This document shows, in pieces, positions 34,092-44,270 of a stretch of DNA of 64,000 nucleotides. Source of the DNA: Stutzerimonas stutzeri (GTDB lineage: Bacteria > Pseudomonadota > Gammaproteobacteria > Pseudomonadales > Pseudomonadaceae); NCBI GenBank assembly GCA_019056435.1, contig CP077641.1:372001-436000 (forward strand), in the 5' to 3' direction. Made by a program: the position numbers and the translations under genes. Every line of letters starts with the position of its first letter. Position 1 is the first letter of the stretch. The notes beneath the pieces were generated by a model. The model was given only the letters and a program-made list of their open reading frames with translations, did no database searches and had not been told where the DNA came from.

Positions 34092-35365
34092 ATGCGCCGC
34101 AGAGATCACGACTACCCGCTGAGCGAAGTGCCCGCAGGCTCGCGCAAGGGCTCGCCTCGACCGCGATCCTGCTGTTCGGCTTCACCTTCTTCACCGCCAC
34201 CATGTTTGCCGGCGGCAAGATCGGCCTGGCGTTCGACTTCAAGACCATGATCTGGGCGGCGGTGATCGGTAACCTGCTGCTCGGCCTCTATGCTGGCATG
34301 CTCGGCGTCATTGCCTGCCGCACCGGGCTGAACGCGGTGCTGCTCGGGCGCTTCTGCTTTGGCGAGCTGGGCAGCAAGCTTTCCGACTTTCTGCTCGGCT
34401 TTACCCAGATCGGCTGGTACGCCTGGGGCACCGCGACCATCGCCATCGTGCTGGTGAAACTGCTGGAATTGCCGCAGAGCCTGACGATGCCGCTGATGGT
34501 GGTGTTCGGCTTCGGCTTCTGCCTGACGGCTTTCATTGGCTACCGCGGGCTGGACCTGCTCTCGCGCGTCGCGGTGCCGGCCATGCTGGTACTGCTGATC
34601 GCCTCGCTATGGATCGCCACACGCGATGTCGGCGGCCTGGCGCCTCTGTTGGCGGTCCAGCCAAGTGAAAGCATGAGCCTGGCGATGGCGATCACGCTCA
34701 TCTTCGGCACCTTCGTCAGCGGCGCGACTCAGGCGACCAACTGGACGCGCTTTGCCAGCAGTTCGACGGTCGCGATGCTGGCCAGCCTGATCGGCTTTTT
34801 CGTCGGCAACGGCCTGATGATCATCGCCGGCGCCTACGGAGCCATCGTCTACCAGCAACCGGACATCGTCGAGGTGCTGGTATTGCAGGGACTGTCCATG
34901 GCCGCGGTGGTGATGCTCTTTCTCAACCTCTGGACGACTCAGGACAACACCATCTACAACTTCGCCGCGGCCGGCTGCAACCTGCTGCGCACCCGCCATC
35001 GTCGCCTGGTCACGCTGGCAGGCGCCTTCATCGGCACCCTGCTCGCGCTGGGTGGCATGTACGAGATGCTGATTCCGTTCCTGATCCTGCTCGGTTCGAT
35101 CATCCCGCCGATCGGCGGCGTGATCATGGCGGACTACTTCTACGTGCGCCGCGGCCAGTACCCCACGCTTGCGCAGGCGAACCTGCCGAAGTTCAACGGG
35201 CTAGGCCTGGCGGCCTACGCGGCGGGCGCGACGTGCGCCTACCTCTCACCGTGGATCGCACCGATCGTCGGCATCGTCGTGGCTGGCGGCGTGCATGTCC
35301 TGCTGCATGCAGCGCTGCGGCTGGCGCCCGGAAAAGATATCGCTGCCAGCGGCCCGGAAGCCTGA
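34092..35365 (+). CDS. Cytosine/purine permease (CodB-like NCS1 transporter), frameshifted near 34151
   Basis: The ATG at 34092 follows AGAGGAGGAGCCGCC and encodes RRRDHDYPLSEVPAGSRKG, a CodB-type N-terminus. One C is missing about 34151. The next frame then gives LASTAILLFGFTFFTATMFAGGKIGLAFDF (in part) and about 12 membrane helices, 424 residues in all. Family blocks include TQIGWYAWGTATIA and FLNLWTTQDNTIYNF. NCS1 permeases import cytosine, purines, hydantoins or thiamine. No cytosine deaminase gene is adjacent, so the substrate is open. Confidence 0.85.
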
Positions 35366-36052
35366 TCAGCGAACCGCCGCGCCGATCAGCTCGGCGCTGG
35401 CCCTGCGCTCCTGCGCCGCGCTCAGGCGAAGCTGGCTCAGGTAGGCCGCGAGCGCCTCGACTTCAGGCTCCGAGAGCTTGCCGGCGATATTGATCATCAC
35501 CGAGCCTGCACGGCTCGGGTCGTTGTTGCGAAAGCGCGTCAACGCCTTGCGGATGTATTCGCGCGGCTGACCGGCGAGCCTCGGCATGGTCTGCATGCCC
35601 TGCGCGTGGTCGCCGTGGCAGCCGACGCAGGTGGTCTTGAACACAGTCGCACCCTGCTGCACCAGCTCCGGCTCGACGGTATCCTCGTGCGGCTGCACCT
35701 TCTGTTGGCTGAAGTACACCGCGATGTTCACGCGATCTTCGAGTGTCAGGCTTTTCGCGAGGTTGGACATCACGTAGTCGACACGCTCGCCCTTGGCGAA
35801 CTTTTCGAACGAATGGAAGAGGTAAATGGGATTCTGCGAGGCGAGGTTGGGAATATGCGTGCGCTTGCTGTTGCCGTTCTCGCCGTGGCAATAGCCGCAG
35901 AACAGCGCCCGCTCACGACCGGCCGCATAGGCCTGCTCCCGGCGCCCTGCATCTTCCATCAGGTAGTTGAATCGCTCCATTGCATCTTCGTTGGCATGAA
36001 CGACTGAGGTCAGGCAGCAGAACAAGGCGAACACAGCGACGCGCATGGGCAT
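35366..36052 (-). CDS. Dihaem cytochrome c (c4-like)
   Basis: A 228-residue secreted protein with a signal peptide (VAVFALFCCLTSVVHA) and two haem-attachment sites, CGYCH and CVGCH. Distal methionine candidates lie in the MQTMPRLAGQ block and near YVMSNLA. The two-domain layout resembles cytochrome c4, an electron carrier of the periplasm. Two in-frame ATGs (36052 and 36046) are possible. It is convergent with the permease gene and divergent from the thioesterase gene. Confidence 0.85.
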   Translation of the reverse strand: MPMRVAVFALFCCLTSVVHANEDAMERFNYLMEDAGRREQAYAAGRERALFCGYCHGENGNSKRTHIPNLASQNPIYLFHSFEKFAKGERVDYVMSNLAKSLTLEDRVNIAVYFSQQKVQPHEDTVEPELVQQGATVFKTTCVGCHGDHAQGMQTMPRLAGQPREYIRKALTRFRNNDPSRAGSVMINIAGKLSEPEVEALAAYLSQLRLSAAQERRASAELIGAAVR

Positions 36053-36295
36053 TTCCGAACGATCCTGATGACGGGCACAGGCGCGAATATAGGGAGAAAA
36101 AATTCGCCGATACTGGCTCAGGTCAATGAATTGCCAGACAAACCCGATGCGATGCGCATCCTTTGAAACATCTGCGCGCTATTGACGCATTGACCGGGCT
36201 AAAAAAACTGAAGCAAGAATCGAAATAGACGCACACAACCGCGTCATATTCGACTAAAGTAGCGGCCCTTTTTGCCAGCACGAGCCGCGCGCAAC

Positions 36296-36778
36296 ATGTT
36301 AGATGCCCATGCCGAACTGACCATGACCGTACTCATGACGCCGGACAAGGCCAATTTTTCCGGCAATGTACACGGCGGCACGCTGCTCAAGTACCTCGAC
36401 GAAGTGGCCTACGCCTGCGCCAGCCGATACGCCGGCCAGTACGTCGTCACCCTCTCGGTCGATCAGGTGAATTTCCGCCAGCCGATCCACGTCGGCGAGC
36501 TGGTCACCTTCCTCGCCTCGGTCAACTACACCGGCAACACCTCGATGGAGATCGGCATCAAGGTCATCACCGAAGACATTCGCCAGAAGACCGTTCGCCA
36601 CACCAACAGCTGCTTCTTCACCATGGTCGCCATGGGCGAGGATGGGCGCCCGACCACTGTCCCGACCCTGCAGCCACAAACCCCGGACCAGAAGCGGCGC
36701 TTCGCCCAGGCCCAGCAGCGCCGGCAGATCCGCCGCGAGCTGGAAGAACGCTACCGCGCGATCAAGGACGACTACTGA
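36296..36778 (+). CDS. Acyl-CoA thioesterase, hot-dog fold
   Basis: A 160-residue hydrolase that releases CoA from acyl-CoA. The NVHGGTLLKYLDEVAYACA block with its active-site Asp is characteristic, followed by VTLSVDQVNFRQPIHVGEL. The C-terminus is a charged helix. The start is set at the first ATG; no strong ribosome-binding site is visible, and a TTG at 36272 is possible. It resembles YciA-type enzymes. Confidence 0.85.
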   Translation: MLDAHAELTMTVLMTPDKANFSGNVHGGTLLKYLDEVAYACASRYAGQYVVTLSVDQVNFRQPIHVGELVTFLASVNYTGNTSMEIGIKVITEDIRQKTVRHTNSCFFTMVAMGEDGRPTTVPTLQPQTPDQKRRFAQAQQRRQIRRELEERYRAIKDDY

Positions 36779-36870
36779 TCCGCTTTCGCCACGGAGCCGG
36801 ACACGGCCGGCTCCGCACGCCACGCTAAAACCCTATACAATCCGCGGCTTTTCCAAGCCGAGGCCCTGCC

Positions 36871-37209
36871 GTGACCCTCCCCGCCTGCCCCCACTGCCAA
36901 TCCGAATACACCTACGAAGACGGTCTGATGCTGGTCTGCCCCGAATGCGCCCACGAATGGTCGGCCGGTGCCGCCGAGGCGTCGGCTGACGATGCCGCTG
37001 TCATCAAGGATTCGGTTGGCAATACCCTGCAGGACGGCGACACCATCACCGTGATCAAGGACCTCAAGGTCAAGGGCACTTCGCTGGTGGTCAAGGTCGG
37101 CACCAAGGTGAAGAACATTCGCCTTGTCGAGGGCGACCACGACATCGACTGCAAGATCGACGGCATCGGCGCGATGAAGCTCAAGTCCGAGTTCGTCCGC
37201 AAGGTATGA
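36871..37209 (+). CDS. PhnA/YjdM-family zinc-ribbon protein
   Basis: A 112-residue protein starting at GTG. An N-terminal zinc ribbon ([21 protein letters not shown]) is followed by a beta-rich domain ([37 protein letters not shown]). The family was once called phosphonoacetate hydrolase PhnA, but the YjdM-type members have no proven reaction. A palindrome follows 4 bases past the stop. Confidence 0.85.
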   Translation: MTLPACPHCQSEYTYEDGLMLVCPECAHEWSAGAAEASADDAAVIKDSVGNTLQDGDTITVIKDLKVKGTSLVVKVGTKVKNIRLVEGDHDIDCKIDGIGAMKLKSEFVRKV

Positions 37210-37212
37210 CGC

Positions 37213-37231
37213 AGGAGCCAGCCTGGCTCCC
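37213..37231 (+). repeat. Short palindrome after the zinc-ribbon gene
   Basis: GGAGCCAGCCTGGCTCC is a near-perfect inverted repeat with a very short loop just beyond the stop at 37209. It could be a REP-like unit or a T-poor terminator. Confidence 0.45.
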
Positions 37232-37307
37232 ACTGTGACGATCGAGACGAACCATCATCTGCGGTTCGTGCCCGACTGCTTGCTTTGGCGGGGCCAGTAG
37301 ACGCACG

Positions 37308-37338
37308 GCAAAGAGGCCGCCAGCGAGAAGGCGGCCCC
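37308..37338 (-). terminator. Intrinsic terminator of speA
   Basis: On the minus strand GGCCGCC and GGCGGCC form a 7-bp stem around an 8-base loop, followed by TCTTTG, shortly after the speA stop. Confidence 0.65.
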
Positions 37339-37356
37339 CGGCGTCAAGCCTATCTC

Positions 37357-39269
37357 TCAGGGCGTCAGATACGACGAGCGCGTCAAGCCGAGGCGCAGCG
37401 CATCGATATATTGGGTGCGCTCCTTGGCACTCAGCCGCGCACTCGAGACCTTGTCCCGGTAATAGGTCATCAGCTCCTCCGGCGACAGGTGCACGTAGCG
37501 CAGCATGTCCTCGATGGTGTCGTGCGTCTCGATGCCGGCGTGATAGAAGCTGCCATCCTCGCGCTGATAGACGTTCACCGAGTCGGTGTCACCGAACAGG
37601 TTGTGCATGTCACCCAGGATCTCCTGGTAGGCACCGACCAGGAACACACCGAGGAAATACTCCTCGCCCGCCTGGATCTCGTGCACCGGCATGCTGTTCT
37701 CGATGCTTTGCTCGTCGACGTAGTGTTTGATCTTGCCGTCCGAGTCGCAGGTCAGGTCCTGCAGCACGGCGCGGCGCACCGGTTCCTCGGTCAAGCGTTG
37801 CAGCGGCACGATCGGCAGGATCTGGTCGATTGCCCAGGTGTCCGGCAGGCTCTGGAATACCGAGAAATTGCAGATGTACTTGTCGGCCAGTTTGTCGTTG
37901 AGCTCGTCGAGCACCGCGCGGTGCGAACGCTGGCGCGCCTTGAGCTGGTTATACAGGCGGCGGCAGATGGCGAAGTAGCTCTGCTCGGCCAGTGCCTTCT
38001 GCGCCAGACTCAGCTTGCCCGAGGCGTACTGGGCGGCCGCCTCGCTCATGTAGTGGGTAGCGCGCCAGTAGGTTTCGGTGACCATCTCCGGGTCGGTCGG
38101 ACCAAGCAGGTCGGCCAGCGACTGGACGATGTCCGGCAATTCGTCGTAGTTGTCGATCTCCGGCGCCTGGTCATTGTGCCGCTCGAAGTCGGTCACCTGC
38201 ATCACCAGCACCGCGTGATGGGCGGTCATCGCCCGGCCACTCTCGGAAAAGATGTGCGGGTGCGGCAGCTCCTGGCGGTCGCAGAATTCCTTGAGCATGC
38301 CGACCACGGTACCCGCGTATTCGTCGATGTCGTAATTGATCGAACTGGCGTTGCGCGAGTGGGTGCCGTCGTAATCCACGCCGAGGCCACCGCCGACATC
38401 GATATGGTCGACCGGCAGCCCAAGCGCCCGCAGCTCGGCGTAGTAGCGGATCGCCTCACGGAAACCGTCGCGGTAGTCCGCAAGATTCGCGATCTGCGAC
38501 CCCATGTGGAAATGCAGCAGGCGTACACCCTGATCCACGCCCGCGGCGCGGAACCGGTCGATGACCGTGAGCAGCTGCGCGGCGGACAGGCCGAACTTGG
38601 ACTTCTCGCCGCCGGTGTCGGCCCACTTGCTCGACGCCAGGGACGACAGCCGAACCCGCAGCCCGACCTGCGGGACGATCTTCAGCTCGGCCGCCTCTTC
38701 GATCACCAAGCCCACTTCCGACATCTTCTCGATGACGATGAAGACGTTGTGACCGAGCTTCTGCCCCATCAGCGCCAGGCGAATGAATTCGCGGTCCTTG
38801 TAGCCGTTGCAGACGATGGTGCCGCCCTGGGCGCCAGCGCCAGCACGGCCATCAGTTCCGGCTTGGAACCGGCCTCCAGACCAATGGCGACGTTCTGCGT
38901 GGCAATGATGTTCTCCACCACTGCCTCCTGCTGATTGACCTTGATCGGGTACAGCGCGGTGTACTTGCTCTGGTACTCGAGGCGCTCGATGTTGGCATCG
39001 AACGCACCGGTGAGCCGGCGAACCCGGTCCTGCAGAATGTCCGGGAAGCGCACCAGCAGCGGTAGCGTGAGGCCCGCATCGCGCAACTGCTCGATCAACC
39101 CGGTGAACTCGATGGCGTTTCCATTCGGGCCCTGAGGGCGCACCTCGACGTGCCCGTCGTCGCTGATCGAAAAGTAGCCGGCGCCCCAGTGGCGAATGCC
39201 GTAAACGCTGCGGCTGTCGGCCGCGGTCCACTGGCTGCCATCGTCTTTACGTGTGCGTCGTACGGGCAT
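37357..39269 (-). CDS. speA: Biosynthetic arginine decarboxylase SpeA, frameshifted near 38829
   Basis: SpeA converts arginine to agmatine, the first step of one putrescine route, using pyridoxal phosphate. The PLP lysine lies in [13 protein letters not shown], and the barrel has HFHMGSQI and [12 protein letters not shown]. The N-terminal frame (start 39269, [14 protein letters not shown]) runs to LAVLALAP-type sequence, and the rest ([20 protein letters not shown]) is in another frame. One base is missing about 38829. The bridged length is 637 residues, normal for SpeA. A terminator follows. The Sui1 gene lies upstream on the same strand. Confidence 0.9.
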
Positions 39270-39385
39270 CTAGGCCTCCTGATAAGGAATGAATCCGCTG
39301 CGGACGCAACGGTAAGGCTGTTCGGGTTGGACCGCTGGTGAGCGTAGAAATAAGCGCAAGGTGTCGTATTCGAGGCCGAAGCGGG

Positions 39386-39757
39386 TCAGCCGCCTGACTT
39401 CTTGGCCCGAAAACCGCGTTTGGTCAGTTCGTCGATCAGCAGTTGAACATGATCGCCCTGAATTTCGATGACACCCTCCTTGAGCGCGCCACCAGTGCCG
39501 CAGCGACGCTTGAGGGCGCTGGCCAGTTCCTTCAGCTCGGCGGCGGCCAGAGGCACGCCGGTGATGGTCGTCACCGTCTTGCCGCCTCTTCCCTTGCTTT
39601 CACGCCGGACCCGCGCGATGCCGTCACCTTCGGGCATCGTCGCCTGGCTGCAGATGCAGGCATCCTGCGGCTGACTGCAAGCCGGGCAGTGCCGCCCGGC
39701 ATCGGTGGAAAAGACCAGCCCGCCAAGACCGGACAGGGAATTGATTTTCTTGGCCAC
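39386..39757 (-). CDS. SUI1/YciH-family translation factor homologue
   Basis: A 123-residue protein starting at GTG 39757 (VAKKINSLSGLGG), with GAGGTTTTCC upstream. A four-cysteine zinc-binding N-terminal part (HCPACSQPQDACIC) precedes an SUI1 domain (TTITGVPL, LKRRCGTGGALKEGVIEIQG). Bacterial YciH-type proteins bind the small ribosomal subunit and influence start-codon selection under stress. In pseudomonads it lies near speA, as here. Confidence 0.85.
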   Translation of the reverse strand: MAKKINSLSGLGGLVFSTDAGRHCPACSQPQDACICSQATMPEGDGIARVRRESKGRGGKTVTTITGVPLAAAELKELASALKRRCGTGGALKEGVIEIQGDHVQLLIDELTKRGFRAKKSGG

Positions 39758-39879
39758 GGAAAACCTCGAGAGAATCGGCGTCGCGCCAGCTGCTGCAAAG
39801 CCGAGCAATTTAACAGCAAACTCGGCTCATACGTAGGCCCGCCGCGTGCATTCGCTCGAGCCGGCAGACGCGGGCCGAA

Positions 39880-40972
39880 TCAGAGCCGCCCGGCTGGCGC
39901 ATAAGGCGCGGGATCGACGCAGGGCGAGCGCTGCAGCATCAGGTCCGCCAGCAACTGGCAGGACGCCGGCGCCAGGACGAGCCCGTTTCGGAAATGCCCG
40001 CAGTTGAGCCACAGCCCCTCGTGACCCGGCACCTGGCCTATATAAGGCACCCCGTCCGGCGACCCCGGGCGCAGACCAGCCCAATGCTTGACTACCTCGG
40101 CATCGGCCAGCCCCGGCAGCAGCTCGACGGCGGTCGCCTTGAGGCTTGCCAATGCATCCTCGGTGGGGGTCTTGTCGAAGCCCACGTCCTCCAGCGTGCT
40201 GCCGACGAGGATGTGCCCATCGCGCCGCGGAATCGCATAACGCCGCTTGGCCAGCACCATGCTTGGCAGGAAGTCTTCGGCACACTTGAACAGAATCATC
40301 TGGCCTTTCATTGGCTTCACCGGCAGCGCCAGACCCAACGTCGCGAGCAACTCGGCACTCCAGGCGCCGGCCGCCACCACGACCTGCTCGGCATGCATAT
40401 CGCCCTGCGCTGTGCGCACGCCCACGACCCGACTCCCCTGCTGCAGGAAGCCCTCGACCGGGCACTGCTCGAGGAGCGTCACGTTCGGCAACTGCATCAA
40501 CGCCCCCGCAAGGCCTGCAGCAAACGCGGGTTGCGGACGTTGGCCACCCCTTGCATGAAAATGGCCCGGGAGAACCCTTCTCCCAGCGACGGCACGGCAG
40601 CCCTGGCCTGCGCCATCGGCACGCGCCGTAACGGCCGCCCTTCGCGCTGGGCCCAGGCCAGCGCCTCGTCTTCGTCATCCAGGTCCAGCCAGTACAAGCC
40701 CTTTTCGTAGACCTGAGGATCGATCCCGGTCTGCTCGGCCAGCGCCCTGCCCAACTGCGGATAGAAATCCTGCGACCAGTGCGCCAGCGCCGTCACCGCC
40801 GGGCTGTAACGCCAGGGATACAAAGGCGAAACGATACCGCCGCCAGCCCAGGAGGCTTCGCGTCCGGTCTGCCGCGCCTCGATCATCATCACCTCGGCAC
40901 CCTGGCCCCCAGCGTGTAAGCCGAAAGCAGACCAATAACGCCTCCGCCTACCACAATCGTCCGATGCTTCAC
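39880..40972 (-). CDS. thiO: Glycine oxidase ThiO (FAD-dependent), with two frameshifts
   Basis: ThiO oxidises glycine to the imine used in thiazole synthesis; in P. aeruginosa the corresponding gene also sits beside fimT. The Rossmann motif VVGGGVIGLLSAYTLG is followed by a lost base in the C-run at 40906-40910, then GGQGAEVMMIEARQTGREA. A second lost base at 40503-40507 breaks LLQALRGALMQLPNVTLL. The C-terminal frame has VVAAGAWSAELL and WAGLRPGSPDGVPYIG. Bridged length is 364 residues from a GTG at 40972 with GGAGGCGGA upstream; an ATG at 41008 is an alternative. Confidence 0.85.
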
Positions 40973-41119
40973 TCCGCCTCCAGCATTCAGGTTCACATTT
41001 TTGGCCATTGATCCTTGGACTGGCCGCCACGCTGGTCTAAAAAGCCCGCGTCGCCCTCGTTGAAGAAGCAAAGCGACACCGCCAGGAAGGCGCAATCATA
41101 CGTGCAAAGGAACCGCACC

Positions 41120-41638
41120 ATGCCGAATCAGGATCAAGGCTTCACCCTTGCCGAACTGCTCATCACGCTGTCCGTACTCGCCATCATGGTGACGATCGGC
41201 ATCCCGACCTTCACCTCGTCACTCGAATCAGTCCGCCAGCGCACACTGGTCAATCAGTTGCTGGCTGACCTCAATTTCGCAAGAAGCAGGGCGATAACCA
41301 CTCGACGGCCGGTCAGCCTTTGCGCAGGGATCTCCGGCTGCGATAACCAGCCGATGTGGAGTGGCCACGTGCTGATATTCGACGATCTGGACGCCAACGG
41401 AGCGATCGATGAGGTCGACGCCACATTACGCACCACCGCCGTCACAGCGAGCCATAGCTGGAAATGGCGAAACTTCCGCCAGCAACGACACATGACGTTC
41501 AAGCCCGACGGCACGACGCACAGCCTCAACGGCACCTTCATTTTGTGCCGGCAGGATACGCCCTTGAGAAAGATTGTGATCAATGTCACGGGGCGCGCGC
41601 GACTTGACGCACCCAAGGCTGACGACCTTTGCACCTAA
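41120..41638 (+). CDS. fimT: Minor pseudopilin FimT
   Basis: A 172-residue type IV pilin-like protein. The prepilin-peptidase site is QG|FTLAELLITL after a short leader, followed by the hydrophobic N-terminal helix. A GspH-like domain follows, with cysteines in LCAGISGCDN and near the C-terminus. It is the first gene of the minor pilin cluster, 147 bases downstream of thiO's divergent start. The start is preceded by AAAGGAACCGCACC. FimT of some species binds DNA for natural transformation; whether this one does is unknown. Confidence 0.85.
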   Translation: MPNQDQGFTLAELLITLSVLAIMVTIGIPTFTSSLESVRQRTLVNQLLADLNFARSRAITTRRPVSLCAGISGCDNQPMWSGHVLIFDDLDANGAIDEVDATLRTTAVTASHSWKWRNFRQQRHMTFKPDGTTHSLNGTFILCRQDTPLRKIVINVTGRARLDAPKADDLCT

Positions 41639-41713
41639 CATGCCGCACAGCCACAGAAACCGACCGGACGTCCGGGCGTCGTGGGAAGCCGAACGGCAAA
41701 CCGGGATGATTTA

Positions 41714-42220
41714 ATGACACTGAAACTGAGAAAAACCATGCAGCACTCCCGAGCTTTCACGCTGATCGAGCTGATGATCACGCTGGCGATCCTCGCGATC
41801 TTGCTGGCGATCGCGGCACCCTCGTTCCGAGACACCATTCAGAACAACCGAACCCAGACCATTGCCAACGACCTGACGACGGCGTTGCAGTTCGCCCGCT
41901 CCGAAGCGGTCAAGCGAGGTGTGAGAGTGGATATCTGCCGCCGCGCCGCGAACGCATGCGCAGATGCCGTCGACTGGGGCAACGGGTGGTTGGTGAAGGT
42001 AAACGGTGGCGACGTACTTCGCGTATGGGAAGCGGTAGGCGATCGGGATACGGTCTCTGGGCCCAATGAAACCTTGACGTACCGCCCCAATGGTTTGCTG
42101 ACCAAGACCACCGACTCCGCCTTCACCGTTGCCTTCGATAATTGCACTGGCAAGCCGCAGTACACCATCGCCCTCACCGCCACAGGACGAGTGACGAGCA
42201 CAAAAGGAACGTGCCCATGA
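41714..42220 (+). CDS. fimU: Minor pilin FimU (GspH/FimT family)
   Basis: A 168-residue pseudopilin, second in the operon as in P. aeruginosa. The cleavage motif is [13 protein letters not shown]: the residue before the cut is Ala where Gly is usual. The C-terminal half includes CRRAANACADAVDWGNGW and ends TSTKGTCP. FimU helps link the minor-pilin tip complex to the major pilin. Start 41714 (MTLKLRKTMQ) or 41738 (MQHSRAFT) are both possible. It overlaps pilV by ATGA. Confidence 0.85.
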   Translation: MTLKLRKTMQHSRAFTLIELMITLAILAILLAIAAPSFRDTIQNNRTQTIANDLTTALQFARSEAVKRGVRVDICRRAANACADAVDWGNGWLVKVNGGDVLRVWEAVGDRDTVSGPNETLTYRPNGLLTKTTDSAFTVAFDNCTGKPQYTIALTATGRVTSTKGTCP

Positions 42221-42687
42221 GACGACCCCTTGCTCCTGCTTCTCTCCAGCGAGGCGCGACGCTCATCGAAGTGCTCGTGGCCATGCTGGTTCTATCCGTT
42301 GGCCTGCTAGGCCTGGCCGGCATGCAAATGACAGCGTTGAAAAGCAACCAGAGCGCTTACTACCGCTCCCAAGCCACGGTGCTCGCCTACGACATCATCG
42401 ATCGCATGCGCGCCAATCGCACCGAAGCGCTCAATGGTGTTTATGACATCTCGCTTCAGAATCAGAGCTGTGATCCGGATATTGCCCCCAGCGGCTCACT
42501 TGCCAAGAAAGACGTGGCCGAATGGCTGAACTCGCTTTCTTGTCTGCTCTCCGCGGACGCGCAAGGCAGCGTTGTCCGTAACGATCGAGTGTTCACGGTT
42601 TCCATCGAGTGGAATGACAACCGAGGGCGCATCGACGAAGCCGATGACGACGATCGCGAAACCTTTGTCTACCGGACGCAGCTATGA
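42217..42687 (+). CDS. pilV: Minor pilin PilV
   Basis: A 156-residue minor pilin. The leader ends in RG|ATLIEVLVAMLVLSVGLLG, a type IV pilin site with Ala in place of Phe at +1 and Glu at +5. PilV is part of the priming complex with PilW, PilX and FimU. It overlaps fimU upstream and pilW downstream by ATGA-type overlaps, so translation is coupled. Confidence 0.9.
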   Translation: MRRPLAPASLQRGATLIEVLVAMLVLSVGLLGLAGMQMTALKSNQSAYYRSQATVLAYDIIDRMRANRTEALNGVYDISLQNQSCDPDIAPSGSLAKKDVAEWLNSLSCLLSADAQGSVVRNDRVFTVSIEWNDNRGRIDEADDDDRETFVYRTQL

Positions 42688-43757
42688 AACCAGTCTCCTT
42701 TTACCGGCAGGCGGGCCTTTCGCTCGTCGAGCTGATGGTCGCCATGTTGATCAGTCTGATCCTGCTAGGCGGCGTTCTGCAGGTATTCCTTTCCAGCAAG
42801 GACATGTATCGCACCAATACGGCGGTCGCCCGTGTTCAGGAAGCGGGGCGCTTTGCGACTGACTTCATGGCGTTCGATGTAAGGCAGGCGGGGTATAAGG
42901 GAGAATGCCTGAGTGAGCCCACCAGCCATTTGAAACTCACTACCGCCAGCACCGACGTTCAGAACACCTATAGCACTACGCCCGCCATCCAGGGCTGGGA
43001 TAACACCAAACCTGTCTTCTTCGGCAGCGCCGATACGACACGCGCCGATACCGACTCGTTTATTGTCAAATATGCAGGCGACGGACAAGAGTTCCAGGCA
43101 AACGGCACAAACAATACCAACGCGCAAAGTTTGACTGTCGACGCCAGCACCTCTTCTTACGCTGGGCAAATCGTGCTACTCGCCAACTCGACCGGCTGCG
43201 ACGTCTTTCAGAACACAAACAACCAGAACGCCAGCGCCTTCCAAAAGTCAGGCGGCAACACCGAGCCGGGAAACATCAATCAGAACTGGAGCCAGTCCTA
43301 TAACGGCTACATGACCGCACACGTACTGCGCAGCCACTCCTACTTCATCCGCGAGAATGACGGGCGCCCTCCGTCTCTTTACCGCCGCGTACTGAGTCCA
43401 AACCCGACTGTAGAAGAGCTCGTCGAGGGCATCATCGAGATGCAGGTCACCTACGGCCTGGACAAGGACGGCGATCGGCTGGCGGATGAGTATGTAAAGG
43501 CTGGTACGAACAATCTTGTCTCCACCGGAGCGGGCGATTGGGACAAGGTCGTTTCGGCACGTATATCTGTCATCGCGATCAGTCCGGAAACCAATGTACT
43601 TGAGGAACCGCAGAAGTTCGTCTTTCCAGCCATCGTCGGCATCGACCGAGATGACGAATTTGCTCTCTATGAGGACGACGGCACCGTCACCATCAAGGAC
43701 AACCGCGTCGCTCAGGTCTACACAGCCACCGTCGCCATCCGGAATCGCCTGCCATGA
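42684..43757 (+). CDS. pilW: Minor pilin PilW
   Basis: A 357-residue minor pilin with QAG|LSLVELMVAMLISLILLGG at the N-terminus. The long C-terminal domain is Asn/Thr-rich. It overlaps pilV and pilX. Lengths above 270 residues are common in PilW, and this one is at the long side. It is part of the pilus-tip priming complex with PilV, PilX and PilY1. Confidence 0.9.
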   Translation: MKPVSFYRQAGLSLVELMVAMLISLILLGGVLQVFLSSKDMYRTNTAVARVQEAGRFATDFMAFDVRQAGYKGECLSEPTSHLKLTTASTDVQNTYSTTPAIQGWDNTKPVFFGSADTTRADTDSFIVKYAGDGQEFQANGTNNTNAQSLTVDASTSSYAGQIVLLANSTGCDVFQNTNNQNASAFQKSGGNTEPGNINQNWSQSYNGYMTAHVLRSHSYFIRENDGRPPSLYRRVLSPNPTVEELVEGIIEMQVTYGLDKDGDRLADEYVKAGTNNLVSTGAGDWDKVVSARISVIAISPETNVLEEPQKFVFPAIVGIDRDDEFALYEDDGTVTIKDNRVAQVYTATVAIRNRLP

Positions 43758-44269
43758 AAAAAGGAACTTTCGGCCCATCCAAACAAGAAGGCGCCGTACT
43801 GCTCGTCGCGCTGATCATGCTTCTGCTTCTTACCGTTCTTGGTGCTGCGGCTATGCGTGACACCAACCTGCAGGAGCGGATGGCGGGAAACATGCGCGAT
43901 CATGCACTCGCCTTCCAGGCCGCGGAGGCGGCCCTTCGCTTCGCCGAACAAGAGGTCAAGACAGACTACTCAGATCTGATCAACGACACGCTCTATCCGG
44001 TCAACGATGAATCTCCGGACGTCGTGACCTTTTCTGGCTTTAACGGAAACGTGTACCAAGCCCCGACGTATACCGTTACACGCCTGCCCCATCCGGGACA
44101 GCTCGATATGCAGAACATGGTCAATCCCATGACAGCTGGCGGCGACTCGCTCGCCGCCGGCGAATCGCTGATTCTCGACTTCGTTCTGGTACGCATCGAA
44201 GCAACCGGCACCGGCGCCAGCCCGGACTCGAAGGTAACCCTTCGTTCCCTGTATTTCGTAGAGGAGTGA
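43754..44269 (+). CDS. pilX: Minor pilin PilX
   Basis: A 171-residue protein with QEGAVLLVALIMLLLLTVLG at the N-terminus; it lacks Glu at +5, as is known for PilX. The RDTNLQERMAGNMRDHALAF block and the AAEAALRFAEQEV block are PilX signatures. It overlaps pilW, and pilY1 follows immediately after GAGGAGTGAC. Confidence 0.9.
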   Translation: MKKGTFGPSKQEGAVLLVALIMLLLLTVLGAAAMRDTNLQERMAGNMRDHALAFQAAEAALRFAEQEVKTDYSDLINDTLYPVNDESPDVVTFSGFNGNVYQAPTYTVTRLPHPGQLDMQNMVNPMTAGGDSLAAGESLILDFVLVRIEATGTGASPDSKVTLRSLYFVEE

Positions 44270-44270
44270 C

